Assembly: GCF_026151205.1 (NCBI RefSeq)
Contig: NC_087077.1
Span: forward strand, 7,927,983-7,991,982
Source: Bolinopsis microptera
Lineage: Eukaryota > Ctenophora > Tentaculata > Lobata > Bolinopsidae
Reading direction: 5' to 3'
Length of the DNA: 64,000 bases
Shown here: piece after piece, positions 47,865 through 60,320 of the stretch
How positions within the stretch are numbered: position 1 is the first letter of the stretch
Layout of the letters: the number at the start of each line of letters is the position of its first letter
Notes under the pieces: generated by a model
Told to the model about the DNA's origin: nothing
Database searches by the model: none
What the model saw: only the letters and a program-made list of their open reading frames with translations
Position numbers and translations under genes: made by a program

Positions 47865-48365
47865 CACGTGTTAAGATTGCCTCCCCACTAACAGCAGCTG
47901 AGCTGTCCTATGATACAAGATTAAAATAGTTTCACAGCTAAGTATGTACCATTATAACAGTCGTATGAAGCGTTATATAAATAGCGCTCATATTATCACC
48001 ACTACACCGGAGCATCAAGTGACCTGTCATGGAGCATTGTGTTTCTTCTCGCAGTTAAACAGTTGCTCCTCCACTCAATCATCTGACCGGTACCACGAGA
48101 TCACGTGATAGGAGATTTTACGGAGCAGCTGAAAATAAACGTGCTTTGACGGGGCCTATAGCACGTGTGAACATGCGTTTTACCACGTGTTTCAGTGGAC
48201 AGCACGTGTTTTAGTGAACAACACGTGCACCATTCAACGGGCCCTAACTTACAGAACATGAAAATGTCCACCGCAGGTATTAATAGTAGTAATATACTAA
48301 CTCATATATATATAAGCTGACGTACGTAATTTGAGTCACGTGACTTATCTGATACAGACCACGTG
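47865..48365. promoter_or_regulatory. Cluster of eight CACGTG E-boxes
   Basis: Exact CACGTG occurs at 47865, 48102, 48162, 48184, 48203, 48222, 48337 and 48360. A TATATATATAAG lies at 48305-48316 and a donor-like AAC|GTGAGT at 48408. This has the look of a promoter for a plus-strand RNA with a non-coding first exon. bHLH factors (MYC/MITF/USF/HIF types) bind CACGTG; the factor is unknown. Confidence 0.5.
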
Positions 48366-51300
48366 GTCTCGAAAGTGAGCCCGGGATTGGCCACACAGAT
48401 TCATAACGTGAGTAACATTAAAATGTGAGTGTATGCTCGGTTTCACGATGAATTCTGCTTGCAAAAAAGATATTGCTGCACAGCAAGTTTAATAAGTGTT
48501 TCAATAGAAGAGAAGCTTCTCCGTTATATTAGAGGGGGGATGACGCGGGTTCAATCTGCATGCAACTAGCTAGGTTAATAAAGAAGTTTTAGAATCTAGC
48601 ATGTTTGATATAATCTTTAAGTGCATGGTAATAATATTCAACATACTTAGTTAGAGCATCTGGTGCATATTACGAATTTTTCAAAAGACGCAACTCGTCT
48701 GGAATCTTCTGTTGAACAGTTTATCTAAATTCTGTAAATTCCTAAGCTGTTGGTTTCGAAGACAGAACTCCATGTTGGCCAGGTGAAAATGCAACTTATT
48801 CCTAATTAGAATATGTGTGTTATGTGGGGTAGGGATGTGTGGTGAACATTATTAATATGAGGGATATAACATATTGGAGGGGATGTAGTAAAGTGTCCTC
48901 TGGACTACTTATGAAGACTAAACACAGAGACATCAAACAATGTGTCTTGGTGGTGATGGTAGTGCAGATGTTAGCACCGCTGCCACACACACACCACACG
49001 TAATATATAGCCATTACAATATGGTCGGTGTTAGTCAAAACAAAAAGTAAAAAGGGCACGGTATTAGGAAAATAGAATTACGTGATCAACAGAACCTTCA
49101 AGATTCTGAACCTTGGGGAAATAGTGTGACGTCATCCACAGAACGGTGGAAACTTGTCAACATGGCGTGCCTGGGTCGGGTGTATTTCGGTGACTTGTGG
49201 CTGTATTTTAGTGACTGGTACAACCATGCTAGTGACTAGCACGACCGTGCCACAGGGATTACACGCCCTTCATTATTCTAGATATCAAGATATTGCTGAT
49301 TCGTGTCTTCACCATCCTGCCTTGATATGTGTATTAGCTATATTATATCAAATTATCATACTTTTAATATCACTCATTCACCAATGAGTCGTTTCCTGAA
49401 TAGAATTCAATATTTTCACCAGGAAGCAAACTCAATAATGTCACAAGCATATTTTAAAAATCGGCGGATATGCGTCAAAAATGTTTATGTACGTGCAGAC
49501 TTTTAAAATCTGTTCAGAATGAATTTACAGCCTCTGGATGAATTAACAGTGTCCCGGACTTACACTTTGCAGTCAACCTGATTAGGAATGTCCCTGATTC
49601 AATCAAAGTAACACATATAACTCCACTGCCTTGTACCCCTGGCCCTTGTATCATCAAAGTAAATGCTTATGTTAACCAACAGGTCCAACAGCTATGTATC
49701 CCAAAATAACCAAACTCTTGATATACACGTTTCCCCGATCTACACCAGAGTAATATGGGGTTATAATATGTAATGTCATAAATTAAATTAAATTGTCAGA
49801 ACAATACCCCATTCCAACCTCTAATGATACGAACAACGCATAATTACCTGAATTTATGCCCGTATTTACCATAAATTTATGGTATTTACCTTAAATTTAT
49901 GCAGATTAAATATGAACATAACCTCTCTCTCTCCCCCGCAACTCATTCGAAATTACTATATAAAATTACGACGTGCTGACTAATTCACTCCTCCGCGCAC
50001 AGCTAAATTTAATGGAGATTTAATCAAGAAAGAGAATCTTTACAAGCAAAATCAGGTAGTGGTTTAAAAGATCTTGCCATTTTATAATAGCGCGCGGTTA
50101 ATAAACATTCGTAAATTACATGACTCCTCCGTTTCTTCCCTTAACAGAGAGAAGATATTTCGATGTTTCATCTCACCAACTTCCTAAACTAATTACAGGG
50201 GACAAGAGAGAAGCATATAATATTATGTTGGATCATTATTGAGAAACTTGCTTTTGTTTCTCTCTAATATCAATGGAAATGTAACACAAAGTTGTGAGTT
50301 TCGTGTGTCATTAGCCGAAGAATGGCATAAATGTATTGGTAATTTGTCCGCGGTTCTATTATAAGATAAAAATAGAATATGTTAAGTACTTGTAAATATT
50401 GTAGACACACAAAGGGGAGGAATTTCATGACCATAGTGCACTGTGTGACCGGAGTAATTATATCGGTGGACATAAAAAATTTATATAAATATAATAATTA
50501 TAATGAACAGTTATTAGCATCACCTGACTGTGTGTATATTTATATAATTATTATATTTATATCGTCCCCACATTAAAAGTAATGTGATGAGATGATAGTT
50601 AAGATGGTGGAGGTTTATTATAAATACAAATAAAAGTTTAGAACTCATCACACGACATTTACACACCCAAACCGATATGTTTAAGCAATTCTCTGACAGG
50701 TCAAAACATATTCTACAATCTACATCATTATTCATCATTGCTATCGACGTTTTTGATATCCAGAATTTATCATTAAAGCAATTGATTATGATACCTACAT
50801 ATTATGACTGTCCTTGCATTTTGTCAGAGAGGCTTCAAAATTAAGATCAGCACACTATTCAATATGCCTTTTCGCTTTCTTCGACAATTTTTCACATGAC
50901 ATATCTTGATTCTTGAATAATAGCCTGACAAATGCAGCATTTAATATTTAGATGGGAAAAGTATGGAGACAAAGTTTTGCATAATTTATCATACTGATTC
51001 AGCTAAAAGTAAAACAGATTCCATTCCGTTGATTTCTACACTTGTGTGTAATCCCAATAACCTATGATTGTCACTTTCCAACATACTAGGTTGACACCCC
51101 ATGATTAAATACCATCATATCTCTTATTTAAATTGTATCCTTTATAGAAAAGAAACGGTTAAATTATGTACGTGGTTAATGCAGGAAATTAGGTTAATAA
51201 ACCAATTACACACCACGTACTGGGTAAATGAATACCACGTTCTCGTGACAAGATATTTACTAAGTACTAGGACACACACACACACACACATGTTAAACTC

Positions 51301-53486
51301 TACATATCACAAGTGCCAGGAGGTGGTAACTGGACAAATACTTGAAATGTTTAATCACATACTTGGAATGTTTATTAACACAGCAAACACACCCCTTATT
51401 TAACTGAAGCTTATTGACTACGGTTAGTTGTATTCTAGACTGGTACACACCGCGGCCGTGCAGGTGGTACAGTATACAGGAAGTAGACTTTATACTTTCA
51501 GTTGACCAAACCTGGCAGTTCCACTGCTTTTAAGATAAAACTTCAAAACTTGAACCGTGGGAATCAGAAATACGAATGTACTCAATGATACCGGACGGCG
51601 CTGCCGCTTGCTGCCAATATATTCTTAAGCTCTACATTGCTGCCATGATCGCCATAAGAAAGAAGAACCGTTTATATTAATGCTTCTCGGAAGTGGAAAG
51701 CTATTTCTTAGTATACTTTAAAAACTAATTCGCAGCAATTTACTGCCATTATGCTCAACACAAAAGTAACATTTAGCTAGCAGAAGTGGTATGATACCCT
51801 ACAGTTGAGTCGTAGCTGAAACCAAAAATTCGATTCCAGAAGCTCGCATTAGCATGTATCCACCCATTAGCGGTGTTATTTTGGGGCTGCTGCAGGAAGC
51901 TGGAGATTTCTAACGGCTATGTGTGCCGGGATACAATATTATTGATTTAATGTTTCCGGCATTTTGCCTAAGTCTCCAATTTGAGGTGACAGATTTTGGG
52001 CGTCAATTTGCAGGCAAATACCCTGATTCGAGAGCTCCAAACAAGGAAAATTTGTCCCGAGGATGTATTAAACCCGGTTTTGTGTCTTGAGTGAGAGACC
52101 GCAATTTGCAGAGGACTGCAGGATGTTCTCTCTAAATCAGTAGATAATAATTATTAGTACCAGTTTTCAGATCGGTAACTCCTGAAAGACAGGATCGGCA
52201 ACTCTTTATATACTGTCGCGTTTACATCACAGGCTCTCTTACAGTCATGTTAAAGTCCCGGCTGTTACCACGCTTTAGCGCATGCTCTCTCAGAGATTCA
52301 AACAATTTGACGTATCACAAGTCAAACAGTTTAGGAACACACCGGCCCTCCCAGCCGGCCCCTACACACTGTCACTGTGTTGCACTGTGCAGCTCGGCTG
52401 ATCGTTTGACAGCCGACAAGGTGACCACTGTTTGTCCGTGCTCCCTTTGAGAGCGGGCCCTGTGTACCCCCACTTCACCACCAACACTGCACATGATATT
52501 TTACAGTGCAGTTAGTGCCTCCAATTAGGCCCACTAAGTCTTCAACGGGCATGATTTAATACATTCCCAACATACCCCCTATGTTTTTTGGCGATGTTAT
52601 TATCATTTAAGCGTAAATATTATCGTATTCATGTAATCAGTGGAGTAGTCCTGTTGACGGTAACATTGATTATGATATAAGGTGTTCCTAACAAAGGCCC
52701 CTGCTCCCATTGCGGCACAAAGACTGGTGAACATGTTGAAATTAGAACTTTCCGGTAAAAAAATTCCAGAATTTACGTGACTATCCCGGTGGATTTGACC
52801 GGCGTTTTAATTTTCGATGTGATGATCTCAGCTGTCTTGAATATTAACACAGTGAATAGAAATGACATTAGTGATATAACTGCTAACGCCATCAATTATA
52901 GAGATGACCGAACAATGCTCTCTGTATGCACGCACATCAGCAGACAGGTATAAAGCAGATGTGTTGCTAATGTTCTGCCACACTGAAAGAGAAGTGACGT
53001 CACTAAGCTGTTCGTGTGCGTCACCACGAGCCAGCTACACGGCTCACAGATCACCATGACTGAGCACATTCTTTAACTCGGTACTCGCTTTCTTCCGCCA
53101 ATGACACGCCTAACGGCTAACACACCGGATAAACGGGCAATTGTTACCTAACACACACACACATGCGCAGTGAGCGAGAGCCAGTAACGGAGTCCTATCG
53201 TCATTAGATATCAGCTCACGTCAGTGATTAGGCTAATTAGGCTAATTAGAGTTAATTACGTTGATTAGTGTGAGTGGTGAATGAGAGATATTGAGATAAT
53301 GAACACCCAGGCATTCTCTTTCAAGCGGGCTGACTGTCGTCACAGTGCTTATAGTTATTAGACAGAGAAAGGCTTAGTTGGGATAGTTTTATAAACTTTC
53401 GACTAGACGTGTATTGAGAGAAGGGAGATGAAACAATGAGGAAGTCTAGATATGTAGTGTTGTTAATATGTGAGAGTTGCTGTTCT
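48366..53486. other. Intergenic, no gene supported
   Basis: Contains a (CA)n run at about 51272-51290, ATAAATTTAT-type palindromes at about 49865-49900 and GC-rich patches at 52240-52470. No convincing exon or RNA gene was found on either strand. Confidence 0.35.
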
Positions 53487-53492
53487 TGATTA

Positions 53493-53905
53493 GGGGGGGG
53501 GGGGGGGGGGGGGGGGGCAAGTGGATATTTGTAGATATTTGTAGATTAATGTAGAATGGATAATCCACGAAAAAAGTGGATGACATTCTACAAACTTATA
53601 CATTTATCTCCAAAAATCCAGTAGAATTTCTGGGCACATATTTGAGATTACATTTTTTGTAGATAAATGTAGATATTTGTAGATTATTGTCAATGGATAA
53701 TTCACGAAAATTCTACAAATTCTACAAATTTATACATTTATCTCCAAAAATTCAGTAGAATTTCTGGGCACATATTTGAGATATACATTTTTTGTAGATA
53801 AATGTAGATATTTGTAGATTATTGTAATGGATAATTTACGAAAAAAGTGGATGACATTATCCAAATATCTACAAATATCCACTTGCCCCCCCCCCCCCCC
53901 CCCCC
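53493..53905. mobile_element. G-run-capped foldback element with a 6-bp TSD
   Basis: G25 then CAAGTGGATATTTGTAGAT at the left is mirrored by ATCTACAAATATCCACTTG then C20 at the right. TGATTA flanks both ends (53487-53492 and 53906-53911). Internally a block of about 150 bp (GTAGATAAATGTAGATATTTG ... TCTGGGCACATATTTGAGAT) is duplicated. The interior differs from family B, but the capped design is the same. Confidence 0.85.
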
Positions 53906-53989
53906 TGATTATAGCAAGATGAGATCTACAGTTACATAGTTTGTGTATATGGTCCAAGATCTATCTAATTCAAAATGTAGGAAAAGTAT

Positions 53990-54305
53990 CTGCTGAGTGC
54001 TGAAGATATGTCTGAAAGTATGCACCGTATCTGCGGAAACACGGCTGATAATTTGTACGGTATCTGCTGAAACACGGCTGAAAATATGCACGGTATATGC
54101 TGAAATACGTCTGAAAGTATACACGGTATCTGCTGAAACACGGCTGAAAATATGCACGGTATCTGCTGAAATACGTCTGAAAGTATACACGGTATCTGCT
54201 GAAATACGTCTGAAAATATGCACGGCATCTGCCGAAATACGTCAGAAAATATGCACGGTATCTGCTGAAAATATGCACGGCATCTGCTGAAATACGGCTG
54301 ATATG
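53990..54305 (+). repeat. 33-bp minisatellite with a 66-bp higher-order period
   Basis: Units of GCACGGTATCTGCTGAAATA plus CGTCTGAAAGTAT alternate with variants ending CACGGCTGAAAAT. Because 33 is divisible by three, several frames on both strands stay open for about 100 codons. They are repeat artefacts. Confidence 0.95.
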
Positions 54306-54309
54306 ATGG

Positions 54310-57300
54310 GTATTTAAACATGACGCTGGTCTCACTCTCTTTGGACGCGTGTAAAACAAAGCATTTATTTAAACTTTCCCAGACATTGATCGTAGTGCAA
54401 ATTTGTTGCTACCTGTTCGCACTTATAATGCGAGCTATTTTAAGATAATATATGGGAACAATTAGGTGTAGTGTGTATGTAATAGTTGCACTGGTGAACA
54501 CTGTGTGTATATGTATACTCCCCGTTAAGTGATATTATTGTATATTTGGTGGGTATTTTAGGATAACAAACATTAATTTCATGGAAGTTACTCACATCCA
54601 GACAATAGTGTATAATTTAGATTGTTGTTGAAATTGATTTAATCTGGTAGATTTCGAAATGTCATTATTTATAATTATCTTGCATATTTTGGGATCATGT
54701 TTGATCAAACATATTTTAAACTTTTAAATGTTAAACAAATGAAACACAAAAAAATTTGGTGGGTTTTAACGTTTAAACAAACAAACAATTTCACGCAACT
54801 TCAAAAATTTATCAAAGATTCTCATCATTTCTAATCTCGAGATTATTAAGACCGGTTGGTGGTTGGGCACACAATTTACGGCACTTGGCCATATTCCAGA
54901 TTATTTTATAGGTCTTGTTTTTATAAAGGTCTGGTTACAGTACGGGTATTCTTTAATCAAAATCATGGGATCCTCGTGGTCGGTGGACTTTATTCATCAA
55001 CTTGTGCGAAATACAACTTTGAGTAAGAATTCGCTAATGAACTCGCTATATTTAGAATCAAATATTAGCATTGGTCGGCAACGGCCATACGAATTGATGA
55101 ACCTTTGGGGTCTACCGCTACAGTATGCAACTTTATTCTTCATCAATCATTAGTCTGAAAAATAAGATCAGAGGAATGAATGATAATCATTGCAAGATAG
55201 GGAATACTTTTAAAGACCCATAACGATCGCTAACTGATCAAAGGCCGTTCAAGGTCATTTTAGGTGCAGCTCTCGATATCTTAAGTTGGAATTACGTTAT
55301 GATCAAAGGATATCTTAGGACACAGGTACATTGATATCTCGACTAGCAATTAGGACATGATCAAAGGAGCAGAAGCTATTAAAATCTACTGACAACAGTC
55401 CTGGTACACGTGTGTCACGAAAGTGAGATATCAGTGTATTATTAAGTGTAATTATGAAGAATATAATCCATGTTGTTATCAGGGAGTGTGCATACTTTGA
55501 ATTATTGCGGGGAGTGGAGAGCATACATGATCGCTTTAATGAGAGAATACATAACCATTATGTCATGGTATTGCATGGTACCTAACTGTGCCCGTTGCAC
55601 AAGTATCTCCACAGCAGTAGACCTCGGCTAGACTTGACAACTTCTAGAACAATCTTTTTCTTCGCCAATACGCAACGTATACCTTTGTCTCGAGGATAAG
55701 ACGGATGTACATTAACGTAAACCGTGGCCTAACAAACCAGGGCCTAGGAAACAGCCGTACTGTAGAATTGTGGGGATAAGAAATTTTACCAATTTCTTGG
55801 AATTATATATACGCGTCTGTGTGGTGGCCGTGTGTGTACGTTTCACCAACCAACCGGTCTTAATATATCTCAGAGTGTCGATTGAAAGTTAACTTTTATT
55901 CACTTGGAGACGTTGATATCATGAAAAAGAGAACCGTTTCTGTTACGAGACATTGGTGACCGGGACGATTCAGACAGCTCTTTCTGTGTACCCTCTCGAA
56001 CATTCTACACCAATTAGCTGATGAAAAGGTAGACAAAAACTAGATATAATATAGTTTGTACGCTGTCATTTAGGGGTTACAAAGAGTGTCTGATCGGGTC
56101 CCGTGGTTCAACGCTCTTTCATTAACAAACTTTTTGGTGGAAATATTTTGCATGACAATCTCTATCATATATGTACACTCTTGTATCAATTATTAATTAA
56201 CTATTGGGCGGCAGGTAACGGCACAGAAATTGGCTATGATGTTATGAGAAATTCTTTGATCTGTAAGGTCAGAATTCAGAGCTGCATAACATTTCTGCTG
56301 TCTTGAAAGCTTCCCAAGTTTGTAGGAGTTGAAGCCACGTTAAGGTCGTGACCTAATGCAAAAGTCATACCATAAATCCATCTGGCACTGAAGAAAAATG
56401 CCAATCGTGTTTTAAATTGCAGTGAGCTTGTTCTCACAAAGCCTTTCTGTGCCGTTTTCAGACTGCCCCCATAAATAACTTAAGCTGATTAAAAAATTAA
56501 AATTAATTACGAACCTACCCGGAGCCTAAAAGCAGTGCGATTAGAATTTTCGTGAAAACATTCCTAACGATGGTGAGGGTGAGTGAAAGATGAAGGTGAT
56601 GATAATGTGCAAATAATGTGCAAATAATATGCAAATCATATGCAAAAAATATGCAAATATGTATGTTGATATGTTGATAATATGTTTCTTGGTCCAGACG
56701 TAAAATGTCGTAAAGTTTCAACCATGTGCGAGTAAAGGGATGGTCGCCTATGTTCAATCAAATGAAACTGGTACCATTAAAGTGTGTCTTTGTGACAGTG
56801 ATTTGTGTGGTGAACAAAGTGATTGTTTATGGTATTCTGAAGCATTCCTGTTGATTCATATAATTCTGACAATTTAAAATTAACATATCATTCTAGCAAC
56901 AACATTCGTTAAATCTGGACTAATAATTGGTAGCGAATTGATTTGATGACTCGGAGTCATCCATCCCAAATATTAAGATCAAATTCCATGGGTTAAAGGC
57001 ACCAATTGTTCATTCTGAGGGATTCAAACATTGAGGAATTTCAAATATATCACTATAACAATGTTATAGCTAAACCGTATAGCACATATCCATGACTATA
57101 ATATAATTTTCTAGTTTTATAAGAAGATCCACATATTACATTAATTAAGCGTGTCTTCTTCTACAAATTCTTTTATATAATATTAACGTAAAGAGAAACA
57201 TTCCAGAAATCTAAAAATACCCTGTTTTAGAAAGATACTACAGGTATCAGAACGAGGAATTAGAAGTTTAAATAGGGCATTCTTAAGATTCCCGCAGTCA

Positions 57301-59490
57301 ATTTGTCCTCCAGAAGTATCATTTTCAAACGCTAACATAGAGTACAAAATAATATCAATCTTAACTAACCTATTTTAATCCTACTGAGACAAGGGTCAAA
57401 CTTGTGACCTATCATAATTTTGCCTATCATTATTGAAATAAAATGTGCGCGACATTTTGAAAATTAAACACATAAACTAATTTGCTAAAATAGTCCTAGC
57501 TTGCTAAACACACATTTTGGAGTCATCACAAAGTCTAACACTACTAACTACCAACTATGTTACCTCTATAATCTATATTTGCTACTTTTTCAAAGTTGAA
57601 TGAGTCAAATAATTTGAATAATTCAATTTATTAATTGCATATATTGTTAATATTGCATTTAATATGCCAAATTAACGGAAAAAGGCATACTTGATTCTCC
57701 TCGGCAACCAGTCTTGAAATGCGATATCGGGTTACCATTACGTTGGCCAATCAAAGAACATTTCTAATATAATCTAATTCCATGAAAATTAGAGTAGAGT
57801 ATTATTATATTATTATATAATCATAATTAAGGTTCAATATCAATAGTAACATCAGGATCAGGATGATCAAAAAATACGTTGAACACGACAAACGATTTCA
57901 AGTACACTAATATATATTAATTAAATATTATATAGATAATTAAAATTTTTAGTATTAAGCATATTATAATATTCGATAAAGATTTGTATCCTAGATAAAG
58001 AAGAAAATTTGCCCTAGAAAGATAAGATGACTATTCCTGTGACTTTACAGGTTTCTTAGCGGTGTTATAGAATTAGTTTTCCAAACGAGCCCAGAAAAAT
58101 TACTGAGCTGACTGAACACGATAAATTTCCCAAATTTACTGCCAGCTATATTTTAGAATCTACGGAGACAAATATCCGCGGATACTTAATTACTCCGCGA
58201 AATATTTGTTGGCAAAGTCTGTCAATTGACTGGGATCGGAGGTGCAATCAGGAAATTAATGTTTTGGCGCTGCAGTGCCAAAGCCTTGAATGTTTGATGT
58301 GTAGAAAAACAGCCAGAAAGGCCTAGCCGAATTCAAACACATTCCATGCCCAAGAGTAAATACAGCAATTAGAGCAATTACCAACAGTAATTAGAGCAAT
58401 TACCATAAAACCTCTTACCAATTTCTGACATGCACTTAAAAAGCGCAGGTTTCATTTACCTTCATTTCTCACAACCTATAACACAAAACATTTTATGTGT
58501 AAGCCTTGTGGGAAAGAAAATCGTACGTGTGTGTGTGTGTAGCACAGTGTTAACTCACGTCAGTCGTCAGCTGAGCTGCGAGCTGGGCTACACGCACACC
58601 ACGCGCGTGTAGTTTATTATACATGCACACATTCATAACACCGCACTGTTTCCTGCGAGCCACAACAACAGCTAAACAATTACTATAAACGTTGACTTGT
58701 CAATAAGTTTAATAATACTGATCCGTCACCGCTGAGTCGAGAGAGAGAGGTCGGGAGTCTGGTATCCGGGTGTCTGGCATTTGGGTAGGAGAGAGAGAGA
58801 GAGAGGAGGGGGGAGAGAGGGAGGGAGGAGAGAGAGGGGCATTTTAACAGACATGTAGAAGGAGATGGGACATTTTTAGACGAGGATTAGCTTGTAGCTA
58901 ATAGAACGAGCGTAGGAGTGAGGAATTAGGAATTTGATCACGTGCATGTCAGATGGAGGGATGTCAAGGAATTTATTGGGGCCAGTTTAGTATGGTAATA
59001 AGTCAGATTTGAATAATGCATGTGCTAACAAGACGGGAATTCTTTATCAGGATTCTTAGAATTGAGAATACCAAGAAGCGGAATAGGCGAGACTAAATAT
59101 GTAAAAGAGGCTTTACACGGAGAGCGTGCCATTATCAATTGTGATAGTCGTGGATATAAAGCCTGATTATACAGAAACTCGAGACACCCCGTTGCCAGGT
59201 AACCAGGCTACCAGGCTACCATCTAACTCTCGACCAGTGCACAGCCAGCACAAACGCGTGTGTCGGCACTGCATACTACACTTACATACAAATAAACTTA
59301 ACACTGTTTGTACACAGCTCTAAACTCTAGCGACTAACATATCCTCTCCTGACGCCGAGGAGGACAGTGAGTGTGTATGAACAACATTTTAAAGCTCAGT
59401 TTCACCGAATTTTAACAGAGAGGGTCTTCCTGAATATTTACTTCATATCATAATCTGATAGATACTAATTATTTAAAGAAAAAGAAAAGT
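54310..59490. other. Intergenic, no gene supported
   Basis: AT-rich. A (GT)n run lies at about 58528-58541 and a GA-rich stretch at 58739-58840. Several short open frames lack protein-family features and splice context. Confidence 0.35.
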
Positions 59491-59632
59491 AGCACAGGCC
59501 TGTGCTGGTTTGAGCAGATTAGCGCTATGTATCAAGATAATTGGAGGCGTGCGTACCAGGTGGTATTTGCGGTACAGTCAACATGACAACTAAACATCAT
59601 GTGGTAAATTGTTGTAGCGCTAATCTGCTCAA
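59491..59632. repeat. Small inverted-repeat element with 18-bp perfect arms
   Basis: TTGAGCAGATTAGCGCTA (59510-59527) is exactly complementary to 59615-59632. A separate perfect 16-bp palindrome AGCACAGGCCTGTGCT sits just outside at 59491-59506. Confidence 0.7.
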
Positions 59633-60320
59633 CATCTCCAAAAACCAGGTACTAGCCAAGGTATCATATCAAGACAATGTTTCTCAAGATGTTATCTCAG
59701 GATATCATCCATGTAGATAAGATCTTGATAGCTAGAACGCTGGTCCTGGAGATGATGTTAACTACACCGATGTACGTATACATAGATTGCTAATTACAGG
59801 GTCTAACAGCAGAGTCGAAGTGCACGGAAGAACACCGGAAGTGCCCACTGTGAGAGGAAAGCTCACAACCGGGTCCTTTTGCCGACATATCCCGCCAATT
59901 TGGCTGAACATCGAGCTCTGCCGCCGCCCCATCACCAGTAATTACTGCTAACTGCTAAGTCTACAAATAAATCAAGGTTATCAACTCCAAATCTGGGGGC
60001 CTGAAAAATTGGGTTTGGTGGGCCGAGTTCAAATAGCAGCGAGGGGTCACGATGCTTTTTGATCGATTTTGAAGATTTGGAACTGATAATGGTTGCAAAC
60101 ACGTTTTAATCAGATTTTATGTGAGATTTAAAATTCTACTCTCGCCTCAATATCGTCGTCCTTTTTAACAAATCATCCATTACAATTATATCGATTACAT
60201 TTTTTCCCGAAAACACTTGGCACATCATATAAATTTTAAGTGTGTGAATTATACCTGGGTGTATTTTCAGTCCTAGTCACTAGATTCGAGTTCTAACATT
60301 TCCATAAAGAAAGTGGCTTC

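Noticed and set aside
53909-54359. Long overlapping open frames on both strands
   Set aside because: They are produced by the 33-bp minisatellite, whose unit is a multiple of three.
56515-56757. 80-codon minus-strand frame
   Set aside because: Part looks protein-like, but the rest is low-complexity ATGCAAAT-type repeats and no splice context fits.
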